A DNA stretch of 64,000 nt from an uncultured Bacteroides sp. (GTDB taxonomy: Bacteria > Bacteroidota > Bacteroidia > Bacteroidales > UBA932). The stretch lies in contig CAMCGB010000005.1 of the NCBI GenBank assembly GCA_945874355.1, forward strand, positions 62,001 through 126,000, in the 5' to 3' direction. A program made the translations under genes and the position numbers. Below the pieces are notes generated by a model that searched no databases, was not told the DNA's origin, and saw nothing but the letters and a program-made list of their open reading frames with translations. This document shows, in pieces, positions 9,848 to 19,341 of the stretch (positions are counted from its first letter, which is position 1; every line of letters begins with the position of its first letter).

Positions 9848-11215
9848 ATGGCAGAAAAGACCTATAAACTTATGAACGACAGCCCGATAGCCAGATGGAC
9901 CGTGCTCATTCTGGTGGCGCTGATGATGTTCTTCGCATATATGTTCGTGGACGTGATGTCCCCCCTCAAGTCGCTTGTTGAAAGCTCATTGGGGTGGAAC
10001 AGCAGTGTGTTCGGGACCTATGCCGCCTCCGAATACATACTCAACGTCTGCGGCTTCCTGATTATTGCCGGAGTCATTCTGGACAAGCTCGGAGTACGCT
10101 TCTCCGGAATCCTCTCAGCCGGACTTATGGTTGCCGGCGCGCTAATCAAGTTCATCGCGGTGAGCGACTGGTTCCAGGGCACCGCATTCTGCGACTGGCT
10201 GGGCAGCTGGTGGGTAGAGATGCCGGGCAGCGCAAAGCTTGCATCCCTGGGCTTCATGATTTTCGGCTGCGGCTGCGAAATGGAAGGCACCAATGTCTCC
10301 AAGATTCTGGCCAAATGGTTCAAAGGCAAGGAGATGGCTCTCGCAATGGGCCTCGAGATGGCAATTGCCCGCCTCGGTGTGTTCGCCGTGATGTGGATTG
10401 CTCCTATGATTTCGAGCCGTTTTGACGCTTCAATTATGGCTCCTGTAGGTCTGTGCGGCGCCCTGCTCGTAATCGGACTCCTGAACTTTGTAGTATTCGG
10501 AGTTATGGACCGCAAGTTCGACGCCCAGCTCATCGAAGCCGGAATGGCTACCGCCGAAAAGTCCCCCGAGGACGAGTTCCACGTGTCCGACCTCAAGGCC
10601 ATTTTCACCAGCAAGATGTTCTGGATTGTGTCCCTGCTGTGCGTGCTTTACTACAGCGCCATATTCCCCTTCCAGAGATACGCCACCAACTTCCTTGAGG
10701 AGACCCTGCTCATCCCTGCCGACGAGGCCGCCAGGCTGTTCAGCTGCTTCCCCATTCTCGCAATGTGCCTGACCCCGCTTCTGGGCATCTTCCTCGACCG
10801 CATAGGCAAGGGAGCCAGTATGCTTATGGCCGGCTCAGTGATAATGATAGTATGCCACCTGAGCTTCGCGTTCCTGCTGCCCGCAGCACCCCACAAGTGG
10901 CTCGCACTGCTTCTGATTGTGGTTCTCGGCGTCAGCTTCTCCCTCGTGCCCGCAGCCCTCTGGCCGTCGGTTCCGAAGATTATCGACGAGAAGATTCTGG
11001 GCTCTGCCTACTGTCTGATCTTCTGGGTTCAGAACATCGGCCTCTGCCTTGTCCCCATGCTCATCGGCAGCCTGCGCGAATCCACCGGAGGATATCTGGT
11101 GCCTATGATTGTATTCGCAAGCTTCGGAGTACTGGCTTTCATCCTGAGCATCAGCCTCAAGCTTGAAGACAGGAAGAAAGGCTACGGACTCGAAAAGCCC
11201 AATATCCAGAAGTAA
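9848..11215 (+). CDS. MFS transporter, MFSD1-like
   Basis: 12-TM-like hydrophobicity; AKWFKGKEMALAMGLEMAIARLG resembles the MFSD1 WFKGKELNLVFGLQLSMARIGS segment. Confidence 0.8.
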   Translation: MAEKTYKLMNDSPIARWTVLILVALMMFFAYMFVDVMSPLKSLVESSLGWNSSVFGTYAASEYILNVCGFLIIAGVILDKLGVRFSGILSAGLMVAGALIKFIAVSDWFQGTAFCDWLGSWWVEMPGSAKLASLGFMIFGCGCEMEGTNVSKILAKWFKGKEMALAMGLEMAIARLGVFAVMWIAPMISSRFDASIMAPVGLCGALLVIGLLNFVVFGVMDRKFDAQLIEAGMATAEKSPEDEFHVSDLKAIFTSKMFWIVSLLCVLYYSAIFPFQRYATNFLEETLLIPADEAARLFSCFPILAMCLTPLLGIFLDRIGKGASMLMAGSVIMIVCHLSFAFLLPAAPHKWLALLLIVVLGVSFSLVPAALWPSVPKIIDEKILGSAYCLIFWVQNIGLCLVPMLIGSLRESTGGYLVPMIVFASFGVLAFILSISLKLEDRKKGYGLEKPNIQK

Positions 11216-11217
11216 TT

Positions 11218-12591
11218 ATGTCTGAAAACGTTTCTTGCCCCGGGGCAGCTCCAAAGCTGCCTTTCGGCAAGGCAGGTGCGTGGATTGCGCTCCTGTGCCT
11301 GATGGTGCCGATGTTCGCGTCGTACTTTTTCGACGATATGTTCTCGACACTGTCGCAGATATTCCAGCATCCCGAGGCCCTGGAACTCGGCTGGAGCAGC
11401 GCTGATTATGGTTTCTACGCAGGAGGCTACAGCTTCCTGTGCGTCTGCGGAGGCCTTGTGGTCTGCGGCATCCTTCTGGACGTCTTCGGAGTCAAGATAA
11501 TAGGTTCGGTTTTCGTAGGGCTTATGGCTCTCGGCGCCTCAATTGTGCTCTTTGCCCTGAAGAGCGGCTTTGACAGCAAGGTTTCGCTCGCCATCGCCTA
11601 CGCCGGCTGTATGATATTCGGCCTGGGCAGCGAGATTGCCGGAGTGGCCGTCACCCGTTCTATAGCCAAATGGTTCAAGGGCAGGCACGTAGCTCTTGCA
11701 ATGGGAGCCCAGGTTGCAGTCGCAAGGCTCGGGACCGCTTCGGCTTTCATCATCTCTCCCCTGCTGGTAAAGATGCAGGACGGGGGCGGAATCTACACCC
11801 TGGAGCAGACTGCAAGGCCCGCTGTCGTGGGACTCTCGCTGATAATGCTGGGAGTGCTTCTGTGGGGAGTATTCGTGTGGATGGACAGCCGTTTTGACCG
11901 CCTGAACTCCCTGAAGGCAGGCAAGGGCAAGGTCAAGGAGGAGGACAAGTTCAAGTTCTCCGACCTCGGAAAGGTACTGACCAACCCGCGCTTCATAATG
12001 ATTGCGCTGCTGTGCGTATTCTTCTACTGCTGCATCATCTCATTCAAGAAGTTCGGCACTTCGATAGTCATCCCCCGTTTCGGCCTTCAGAGCGAAAGCG
12101 CGAAGTGGGTCATCTCCCTCATCCCCTTCTTTACCGTAGTCTTCACCCCGCTCTTCGGAGCGCTGGTTGACAAGGTCGGGAAGGCCACCCTGTGGATGGT
12201 GGCGGGCTCGGTGATGGTGCTCTGCGCCCATCTTCTGCTCTGTTTCGCACCCGAAGGCGTGGGCTTCTGGGGCTACGCTTCAATCGCCATTCTCGGAGTC
12301 GGCTACTCCCTGGTCCCTTCTGCGATGTGGCCTACCGTGCCCAAAATAGTTCCCGAGCGCAATCTCGGCACCGCCTACTCCCTCATTTACTGGATCCAGA
12401 ATATGGGAATGCTGCTCGTGCCCATATTCGTGGGCCGTATTTTCGACTCTTATCAGGGACAGAGCGCGGCAGTCAGGGCTGAGTTCATTTTCATAGCTCT
12501 CGGCATAGTTGCCGTTTGCGTAAGCCTGCTTCTGGTCAGATCTTCAAAACTTCACCCCGAACTGGGCATGGACGAAAAGTGCCGCTCATAG
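11218..12591 (+). CDS. MFS transporter, MFSD1-like (tandem paralog)
   Basis: Starts 2 bp after the preceding gene; AKWFKGRHVALAMGAQVAVARLGTA; similar overall layout. Confidence 0.8.
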   Translation: MSENVSCPGAAPKLPFGKAGAWIALLCLMVPMFASYFFDDMFSTLSQIFQHPEALELGWSSADYGFYAGGYSFLCVCGGLVVCGILLDVFGVKIIGSVFVGLMALGASIVLFALKSGFDSKVSLAIAYAGCMIFGLGSEIAGVAVTRSIAKWFKGRHVALAMGAQVAVARLGTASAFIISPLLVKMQDGGGIYTLEQTARPAVVGLSLIMLGVLLWGVFVWMDSRFDRLNSLKAGKGKVKEEDKFKFSDLGKVLTNPRFIMIALLCVFFYCCIISFKKFGTSIVIPRFGLQSESAKWVISLIPFFTVVFTPLFGALVDKVGKATLWMVAGSVMVLCAHLLLCFAPEGVGFWGYASIAILGVGYSLVPSAMWPTVPKIVPERNLGTAYSLIYWIQNMGMLLVPIFVGRIFDSYQGQSAAVRAEFIFIALGIVAVCVSLLLVRSSKLHPELGMDEKCRS

Positions 12592-12594
12592 ACG

Positions 12595-14469
12595 ATGGAC
12601 AGACCTTTGCTCGACAGGATCGGCTCCCCCGGGGACCTCAAAACCCTTGACCGCGCAGAACTAAAAGAGCTCTGCGCGCAGATTCGCGACTATATAGTAG
12701 AGGTATGTTCGACCAATCCCGGGCACCTGGCTTCGAGCCTGGGCGCGGTGGAAATCATTGTCGCCCTGCACTACGTGTACTCCGCGCCCAGGGACAAAAT
12801 CATTTTCGATGTCGGGCATCAGGCCTATGCGCACAAAATCCTGACTTCGAGACGGGAAGAGTTCAGAAGCCTGAGGAGCAAGGACGGCATCAGCGGCTTC
12901 CCCAATATGGCTGAGAGTCCCTACGACTCTTTCGGGGTGGGACATTCTTCGACTTCGATATCAGCAGCCCTGGGATACGCCGAAGCCGCAAAACGCCTCG
13001 GCGACGGAAGCAGGAGCGTAGCCGTGATTGGGGACGGAGCGATGACAGGAGGCCTTGCGTTCGAGGGGCTTAACAACGCCGGAGCCAGCCGTTCCGACAT
13101 ACTGGTGATTCTGAACGACAACAATCAGTCCATAGACAACAACACTGGAGCCCTGCACAACCACCTTCTGAAGCTCACCACCAGTTCTTCCTACAACCGC
13201 TTCAAAACCAGGATATGGGACCTTCTGGGAGACGGGGCCTTCAGGCATTTTCTGCAGCGCTGGGTCCGCAGCCTCAAGTCCTGGTTTGTCAAGAAATCCG
13301 GCGGAGACCTTTTCGAGTCCCTGGGTTTCAGGTACTTCGGCCCCGTGGACGGGAACAATCTCGACGAGATGATAGACACGCTCACCAAGATCCGTGATAT
13401 GAAAGGCCCGAGGCTTCTGCACTGCATAAGCGTCAAGGGCAAGGGTTACGCCCCTGCCGAGCAGGATCCGGTGACCTGGCACGCTCCCGGGAAGTTCGAC
13501 CCCGCAAGCGGCCAGAGACTCAAGAAGAAAGCGGGCGCAAGCCTGTATCAGGATGTGTTCGGACAGGTGCTGCTGGAGCTCTGCCGGAAAGATAAAAAGG
13601 TGGTCGGAGTAACCCCTGCGATGGCCAAAGGCTGCGGGATGACTCCCCTGAGCAGGACTCTCAAGGACCAGTTCTTTGATGTAGGCATTGAAGAAGAGCA
13701 CGCCGTGACCTTCTCGGCAGGCCTTTGCGCCGCAGGTTTCAAGCCGTTCTGCAACATCTATTCTTCTTTCAGCCAGCGCTCTTACGACCAGATTATCCAC
13801 GATGTGGCTCTGCAGAAGCTGGGAGTGGTGCTCTGTTTCGACAGGGCCGGGCTGGTCGGCGAGGATGGAGCAACGCACAACGGCTGTTTCGATATGGCGG
13901 CGTACCGCAGCATCCCGGGCATCGTGATCAGCTCCCCCAAAGACGAGATGGAGCTGAAGAATCTGATGTACACTGCCTACCTCCACAACTCCTCCCCTTT
14001 TATAATAAGGTATCCGAGAGGAGAAGGCAACGGAGCGGAGTGGAAAGACAAAGAGGCCGAAAAACTTGAAATTGGCAAGGCCGAATGCCTGATGGAAGGA
14101 AGCGAAGTGGCCCTTGTGTGCATAGGACCCATCTCGGCCGCAGCCATCGAAGCGGCCAAAGGCTGCAACGGAAGGGTGGGAGTGTACAATTTCCGCTTCC
14201 TCAAACCCTTCGACACAGAGGCGCTCTCCCACATTGCACAGCACTACCGTACAATCATCACAATTGAAGAAGGGAGTCTGAAAGGCGGGCTCTATTCTGA
14301 AGTATGCGAGAGTCTGCAAAGTCTCGGCGAAAGCATCAAAGTAGAGGGTCTGGGCATCCCTGACCGCTTCATAAGCCACAAGAGCAGAGCGGAACAACTT
14401 GCCGAATGCGGAATCGACAAGGAAGGAATTGAAAAAAGTTTGCAAAAATATTTGCAGATTAATAAATAA
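12595..14469 (+). CDS. dxs: 1-deoxy-D-xylulose-5-phosphate synthase
   Basis: GHLASSLGAVEI, DVGHQAYAHKI, GDGAMTGG, FCNIYSSFSQRSYDQIIHDVALQ, DRAGLVGEDGATHNG. Confidence 0.97.
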   Translation: MDRPLLDRIGSPGDLKTLDRAELKELCAQIRDYIVEVCSTNPGHLASSLGAVEIIVALHYVYSAPRDKIIFDVGHQAYAHKILTSRREEFRSLRSKDGISGFPNMAESPYDSFGVGHSSTSISAALGYAEAAKRLGDGSRSVAVIGDGAMTGGLAFEGLNNAGASRSDILVILNDNNQSIDNNTGALHNHLLKLTTSSSYNRFKTRIWDLLGDGAFRHFLQRWVRSLKSWFVKKSGGDLFESLGFRYFGPVDGNNLDEMIDTLTKIRDMKGPRLLHCISVKGKGYAPAEQDPVTWHAPGKFDPASGQRLKKKAGASLYQDVFGQVLLELCRKDKKVVGVTPAMAKGCGMTPLSRTLKDQFFDVGIEEEHAVTFSAGLCAAGFKPFCNIYSSFSQRSYDQIIHDVALQKLGVVLCFDRAGLVGEDGATHNGCFDMAAYRSIPGIVISSPKDEMELKNLMYTAYLHNSSPFIIRYPRGEGNGAEWKDKEAEKLEIGKAECLMEGSEVALVCIGPISAAAIEAAKGCNGRVGVYNFRFLKPFDTEALSHIAQHYRTIITIEEGSLKGGLYSEVCESLQSLGESIKVEGLGIPDRFISHKSRAEQLAECGIDKEGIEKSLQKYLQINK

Positions 14470-14481
14470 TCACTATCTTTG
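14451..14481 (+). promoter_or_regulatory. Promoter for tRNA-tuf operon: TTTG-N19-TATCTTTG
   Basis: Exact -33 TTTG and -7 TAnnTTTG with 19-bp spacing, 36 bp before the first tRNA. Confidence 0.75.
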
Positions 14482-14517
14482 CAATCCCTTACCGATAGGG
14501 GGACTTTGAAATACGAT

Positions 14518-14591
14518 GCCGATGTAGCTCAGATGGCTAGAGCGCGTGATTTGTAATCTCGAGGTCGTGGGTTCGATTCCCTCCATCGGCT
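14518..14591 (+). tRNA. tRNA-Thr(TGT)
   Basis: GCCGATG/CATCGGC acceptor stem, TTTGTAA anticodon loop, GGTTCGATTCC T arm. Confidence 0.95.
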
Positions 14592-14602
14592 CATCAGCAA
14601 AA

Positions 14603-14684
14603 GGGCAAGTACCAGAGTGGCCAAATGGGGCAGACTGTAAATCTGCTGGTTTTACCTTCGGTGGTTCGAATCCATCCTTGCCCA
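14603..14684 (+). tRNA. tRNA-Tyr(GTA)
   Basis: GGGCAAG/CTTGCCC acceptor stem, CTGTAAA anticodon loop, long variable arm. Confidence 0.95.
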
Positions 14685-14695
14685 CAATATTCTAA

Positions 14696-14767
14696 GCGGG
14701 GTTCGTATAATGGCTATTATGCCAGCCTTCCAAGCTGGAAATGGGAGTTCGATTCTCCTACCCCGCT
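14696..14767 (+). tRNA. tRNA-Gly(TCC)
   Basis: GCGGGGT/ACCCCGC acceptor stem, TTCCAAG anticodon loop. Confidence 0.94.
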
Positions 14768-14775
14768 CAGATGTT

Positions 14776-14847
<72 letters not shown>

Positions 14848-14852
14848 CGAAT

Positions 14853-14880
14853 GCCGGTCTAAAAGCCGGCTTGTTTTTGC
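14853..14880 (+). terminator. Hairpin plus T-rich tract between tRNA-Thr and tuf (possible attenuator)
   Basis: GCCGG-TCTAAAAG-CCGGC followed by TTGTTTTTGC. Confidence 0.4.
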
Positions 14881-14902
14881 AACAACTTTTATACGTAATA
14901 TT

Positions 14903-16090
14903 ATGGCAAAAGAAGTTTTTAAGAGGGACAAACCTCACGTTAACATTGGTACAATTGGCCATGTTGACCACGGTAAGACCACACTTACCGCTGCTATCAC
15001 CAAGGTGCTGGCAGACAAAGGCTTTAGCGAGGCCAAATCATTCGATCAGATTGATAACGCCCCCGAGGAGAAGGAGCGCGGTATCACCATCAACTCTTCA
15101 CACGTAGAGTATCAGACCGCCAATCGTCACTATGCGCATGTCGATTGCCCGGGTCACGCCGACTACGTTAAGAACATGGTTACCGGTGCAGCCCAGATGG
15201 ACGGTGCTATCCTTGTAGTTGCCGCTACTGACGGTCCTATGCCCCAGACCAACGAGCACGTGCTTCTCGCTAAGCAGGTGAACGTACCTAAGATGGTCGT
15301 ATTCCTCAACAAGGTTGACCTCGTTGACGACGAGGAAATGCTCGACCTCGTGGAGATGGAGGTTCGCGACCTTCTGAACAAGTATGATTTCGACGGCGAC
15401 AACGCTCCCATCATCCGCGGTTCCGCTCTTGGTGCTCTTAACGGAGAGCCTAAGTGGATGGACAAGGTTATGGAGCTTATGGACGCTGTTGACTCCTACA
15501 TTCCCCTTCCTGTACGTGAGAACGAGAAGCCTTTCCTCATGCCTATCGAGGACATCTTCTCAATCACCGGTCGTGGAACCGTTGTTACCGGACGTATCGA
15601 GACCGGTACCATCCACGTCAATGACCCTGCAGAAATCGTAGGTTTCAACGACAAGCCCAAGAACACCGTCGTTACAGGTGTCGAGATGTTCCGCAAGCTC
15701 CTCGATCAGGGAGAGGCCGGAGACAACGTAGGTCTTCTGCTCCGCGGTATCGACAAGAAGGAAGTTAAGCGTGGTGAGGTTATCGCCAAGCCCGGCTCAA
15801 TCACTCCTCACAAGCACTTCCTCGGACAGATTTACGTCCTGAAGAAGGAAGAGGGTGGCCGTCACACTCCTTTCCACAACAAGTATCGTCCTCAGTTCTT
15901 CATCCGCACCCTGGACGTTACCGGAGAGATTACTCTTCCTGAGGGAGTTGAGATGGTTATGCCTGGTGACAACGTTGAGATCGACGTTACGCTCATCACT
16001 CCTGTCGCACTTAACGAGAATCTGCGTTTCGCCATCCGCGAAGGTGGACGTACCGTTGGTGCAGGTCAGGTAACCAAGATTCTTGACTAA
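14903..16090 (+). CDS. tuf: Elongation factor Tu
   Basis: [42 protein letters not shown]. Confidence 0.99.
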   Translation: MAKEVFKRDKPHVNIGTIGHVDHGKTTLTAAITKVLADKGFSEAKSFDQIDNAPEEKERGITINSSHVEYQTANRHYAHVDCPGHADYVKNMVTGAAQMDGAILVVAATDGPMPQTNEHVLLAKQVNVPKMVVFLNKVDLVDDEEMLDLVEMEVRDLLNKYDFDGDNAPIIRGSALGALNGEPKWMDKVMELMDAVDSYIPLPVRENEKPFLMPIEDIFSITGRGTVVTGRIETGTIHVNDPAEIVGFNDKPKNTVVTGVEMFRKLLDQGEAGDNVGLLLRGIDKKEVKRGEVIAKPGSITPHKHFLGQIYVLKKEEGGRHTPFHNKYRPQFFIRTLDVTGEITLPEGVEMVMPGDNVEIDVTLITPVALNENLRFAIREGGRTVGAGQVTKILD

Positions 16091-16103
16091 TCAAGCATCC
16101 CAA

Positions 16104-16129
16104 AAGACCGGTACCCCGGTGCCGGTCTT
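16104..16129 (+). terminator. Hairpin downstream of tuf
   Basis: AAGACCGG...CCGGTCTT 8-bp perfect stem; no long U tract before tRNA-Trp. Confidence 0.4.
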
Positions 16130-16133
16130 ATAC

Positions 16134-16204
16134 AGGGGAATAGAACAATGGTAGTTCAGCGGTCTCCAAAACCGTCCATGTGGGTTCGATTCCTGCTTCC
16201 CCTG
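16134..16204 (+). tRNA. tRNA-Trp(CCA)
   Basis: AGGGGAA/TTCCCCT acceptor stem, TCTCCAAAA anticodon region, between tuf and secE. Confidence 0.95.
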
Positions 16205-16288
16205 CAAATATCAAAGGTTACGATTTGGTAATTGTTTAACAGGTGCCACTTCCGCGCTTCCATACTGCGGCACCCATTAAATGTAAAG

Positions 16289-16477
16289 ATGAGAAAGTTT
16301 ATCAATTACTGCAAAGAGTCTTTCGTAGAGTTGACCAAGAAGACGACTTGGCCGAGTTGGCAGAAGCTTACAGGCTCCGCCATTTTGGTGATTGTCGCAA
16401 CCGTTGTTCTTGCCCTTATTCTTTGGGTTATCGACTTCGCTTTCCAATCTCTGATGACCGGCATTTACAAACTGTAA
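16289..16477 (+). CDS. secE: Preprotein translocase subunit SecE
   Basis: Single TM; KESFVELTKKTTWPSWQKL; tuf-trnW-secE-nusG synteny; start at 16289. Confidence 0.93.
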   Translation: MRKFINYCKESFVELTKKTTWPSWQKLTGSAILVIVATVVLALILWVIDFAFQSLMTGIYKL

Positions 16478-16489
16478 TTTGTTCTAGTC

Positions 16490-17056
16490 ATGGGCGAAAT
16501 GAAATGGTATGTTCTGCGCACCGCAGGAACCAAGGAGAAAAAAGCCAAGGAATACCTCGAGAAGGAAATCGAGAGGAGCGGACTGCAGGACGAAGTCGGA
16601 CAGGTTCTTGTTCCGGTTAAAAAAGAGATAGTGACACAGAAAGGCAAGAGAAAAGCCGTTGACAAACTGCTTTTCCCTGGCTATGTTCTTATTCAGGCCG
16701 AGCTCAGCGCAAAGCTGGAGAACATCATCCGCAATCTCGTTCCCGGAATGAGCGGATTCCTGACTGAAAAGAAAACCACCAATGGAACTCAGGTTGAGAG
16801 AGTGCCCGTTCCTCTTCGTGACGAAGAAGTTCAGAGGATACTCGGCAACCAGGACGAGAACATCGATGCGGCTGCAGAGACCCTGGTCAATTGCAGTGTC
16901 GGAGATTCTGTAAAGATTACCGACGGTCCCTTCAGCGGCTTCGACGGCACTGTCGAGGAGATACTCGAAGACAGGAGCAAGATTAAAGTCATCGTCGAGA
17001 TTTTCGGCAGAAAGACCCTAGTAGAACTCAGCTTTACTCAAGTAACAAAAGCATAA
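16490..17056 (+). CDS. nusG: Transcription antitermination protein NusG
   Basis: KWYVLRTAGTKEKKAKEYLEKE, FPGYVLIQAEL, DGPFSGFDGTVEEI. Confidence 0.95.
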   Translation: MGEMKWYVLRTAGTKEKKAKEYLEKEIERSGLQDEVGQVLVPVKKEIVTQKGKRKAVDKLLFPGYVLIQAELSAKLENIIRNLVPGMSGFLTEKKTTNGTQVERVPVPLRDEEVQRILGNQDENIDAAAETLVNCSVGDSVKITDGPFSGFDGTVEEILEDRSKIKVIVEIFGRKTLVELSFTQVTKA

Positions 17057-17062
17057 AAAATC

Positions 17063-17506
17063 ATGGCAAAAGAAGTTACCGGATTCATTAAGCTCCAAAT
17101 CAAAGGCGGAGCTGCAAATCCCGCACCTCCGGTAGGACCTGCTCTCGGTTCCAAAGGCTTGAACATCATGGACTTCTGCAAGGCTTTCAACGCAGCCACG
17201 CAGGCCCAGGCAGGTAAGATTGTACCGGTTGTGATTACTGTCTATTCCGACAAGTCATTCACATTCGAAGTTAAGCAGCCGCCAGTAGCTGTATCAATCA
17301 AGGAAGCTGCAAAGATCACCACAGCCTCAGGAGAGCCTAACCGCAAGAAGGTTGCAAGCATCACCTGGGACCAGGTAAAGACCATCGCTGAAGGCAAGAT
17401 GCCGGATATGAACTGCTTCACTCTCGAAGCCGCTATGCGTATGGTTGCAGGAACAGCAAGAAGTATGGGTGTCACCGTCACCGGTGAATTCCCCGAGAAC
17501 CTTTAA
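17063..17506 (+). CDS. rplK: 50S ribosomal protein L11
   Basis: [35 protein letters not shown]. Confidence 0.98.
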   Translation: MAKEVTGFIKLQIKGGAANPAPPVGPALGSKGLNIMDFCKAFNAATQAQAGKIVPVVITVYSDKSFTFEVKQPPVAVSIKEAAKITTASGEPNRKKVASITWDQVKTIAEGKMPDMNCFTLEAAMRMVAGTARSMGVTVTGEFPENL

Positions 17507-17521
17507 ACCCCGGCACACATT

Positions 17522-18226
17522 ATGAGCAAAATGACAAAAAATCAGAAAGCTGCAGCTGAGAAGTTCGATTCTCACAAGCTGTACTCACTCGCAGATGCGT
17601 GCCAGGTTGTAAAGGACATCACATACACCAAGTTTGACGCATCAGTAGAAATTTCCGCCAACCTCGGCGTTGACCCCCGCAAGGCCAACCAGATGATTCG
17701 TGGCGTCGTTACCCTTCCTCACGGAACCGGTAAGGTCGTAAGAGTCCTCGCCCTCTGTACTCCCGACAAGGAGAACGAGGCAAAGGAGGCAGGCGCAGAC
17801 TACGTAGGACTCGACGAGTATATCGAGAAGATCAAGGGAGGCTGGACCGATGTTGACGTTATTGTCTGCACCCCTTCAGTTATGGCCAAGGTCGGTGCTC
17901 TCGGTAAGATTCTCGGTCCCCGCGGACTTATGCCTAACCCCAAGACAGGCACCGTAACCATGGAAATCGGCGCAGCCGTCAAGGCTTCCAAGGCCGGTAA
18001 GATCGATTTCAAGGTTGACAAGACCGGTATCGTTCACGCCGCCATCGGAAAGGTTTCATTCTCTGCACAGCAGATCTATGAGAACGCTGCAGAGGTGCTG
18101 AACGCCATCTCCAAGCTGAAGCCCCAGTCACTCAAGGGCACATATATGAAGAGCGCAGCTCTCTGCTCTACCATGAGCGCAGGTATCAAGGTTGATCTCA
18201 AGGCATTCCTCAACAATGCTGAGTAA
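17522..18226 (+). CDS. rplA: 50S ribosomal protein L1
   Basis: [19 protein letters not shown]. Confidence 0.98.
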   Translation: MSKMTKNQKAAAEKFDSHKLYSLADACQVVKDITYTKFDASVEISANLGVDPRKANQMIRGVVTLPHGTGKVVRVLALCTPDKENEAKEAGADYVGLDEYIEKIKGGWTDVDVIVCTPSVMAKVGALGKILGPRGLMPNPKTGTVTMEIGAAVKASKAGKIDFKVDKTGIVHAAIGKVSFSAQQIYENAAEVLNAISKLKPQSLKGTYMKSAALCSTMSAGIKVDLKAFLNNAE

Positions 18227-18238
18227 AAATTCAATATT

Positions 18239-18829
18239 ATGAAGAAAGAAGTAAAAGGTCAGATTATTGAAAGCATCTCAGCGCAGCTCCAGCAGTATCC
18301 CAACTTCTACATCACGGATATCGCAGGCCTGAATGCCGGACAGACAAGCAAACTCCGTCGTGAGTGCTTCAAAGAGGGCGTTGTCCTCACTGTAGTGAAG
18401 AACACTCTCTTCGCACACGTGCTCAAGGGACTCGAGAACGAGGAAGTAAAAACCCTGTCCGAGACTCTGGTAGGCAACACCGCAATTATGTACACCACCA
18501 CCCCCGCCGCTCCTGCCAAGCTCATCAAGAAGCTTCAGAAGGAAGGATTCAGCAAGCCTGTAATCAAGGGTGCCTATGTACAGGACTGCGTTTTCATCGG
18601 AGAGGACAAACTCGAGGCTCTCGCAGCCATCAAGACCAAGGAAGAGCTCATCGGCGACATCATCGGTCTGCTCCAGAGCCCTATACGCAACGTCGTATCT
18701 GCTCTTGAGAATGCATCCGAGGGCAAGGCTGAGGACGAGAAGATCTACTCAGCCCAGGCTGCTCCTGCTCCCGCAGCAGAGAGCGCTTCAGAGGAAACAG
18801 CAGCACCTGAAACTCCCGCTGCAGAATAA
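18239..18829 (+). CDS. rplJ: 50S ribosomal protein L10
   Basis: L10 position and motifs with acidic/Ala-rich C-terminal extension. Confidence 0.95.
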   Translation: MKKEVKGQIIESISAQLQQYPNFYITDIAGLNAGQTSKLRRECFKEGVVLTVVKNTLFAHVLKGLENEEVKTLSETLVGNTAIMYTTTPAAPAKLIKKLQKEGFSKPVIKGAYVQDCVFIGEDKLEALAAIKTKEELIGDIIGLLQSPIRNVVSALENASEGKAEDEKIYSAQAAPAPAAESASEETAAPETPAAE

Positions 18830-18861
18830 AAAATTATTAACAATTTAAAAATTATACAATT

Positions 18862-19236
18862 ATGGCAGATGTTAAAGCCCTCGCAGAAGAGTTGGTAAAC
18901 CTTTCTGTAAAAGATGTTCAGGAACTCGCAAAGGTTCTTAAGGAAGAGTATGGTATCGAGCCCGCTGCTGCTGCAGTAGTAGTTTCAGCTGACGCAGGTG
19001 CAGGTGCAGCCGCTGAGGCAGAGCAGACTGAGTTCGACGTAATCCTCAAGAGCGCAGGTCAGGCTAAGCTCAACGTTATCAAGGTCGTTAAGTCTGAGCT
19101 CGGACTTGGTCTTAAGGAAGCTAAGGATCTTGTTGACGGCGCTCCTGCTACCGTTAAAGAGAAAATTTCCAAGGCAGACGCAGAGGCTCTCAAGGCAGCC
19201 CTTGAAGAGGCCGGCGCTGAGGTTGAGATTAAATAA
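18862..19236 (+). CDS. rplL: 50S ribosomal protein L7/L12
   Basis: [39 protein letters not shown]. Confidence 0.98.
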   Translation: MADVKALAEELVNLSVKDVQELAKVLKEEYGIEPAAAAVVVSADAGAGAAAEAEQTEFDVILKSAGQAKLNVIKVVKSELGLGLKEAKDLVDGAPATVKEKISKADAEALKAALEEAGAEVEIK

Positions 19237-19267
19237 ATCCGCCTCTCCCTGCCAAAGGGGACAAACA

Positions 19268-19305
19268 GGTTTAGAGCCGGGGATAATAGGCTCTAAACCT
19301 TTTTT
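19268..19305 (+). terminator. Intrinsic terminator/attenuator between rplL and rpoB
   Basis: GGTTTAGAGCC-N10-GGCTCTAAACC perfect 11-bp stem followed by TTTTTT. Confidence 0.85.
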
Positions 19306-19341
19306 CCGTATTTAAGTTTTTCTCTATTTCTACGGCAGAAT

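Noticed and set aside
12961-14445. 494-aa antisense ORF opposite dxs
   Set aside because: Lies wholly within dxs; a by-product of GC-rich codon usage. Same reasoning for most other long antisense ORFs (e.g. 784..1794, 6430..7350, 20941..21867)
14853-14880. Riboswitch upstream of tuf
   Set aside because: Only a short 5-bp hairpin; too little structure to support more than a possible attenuator
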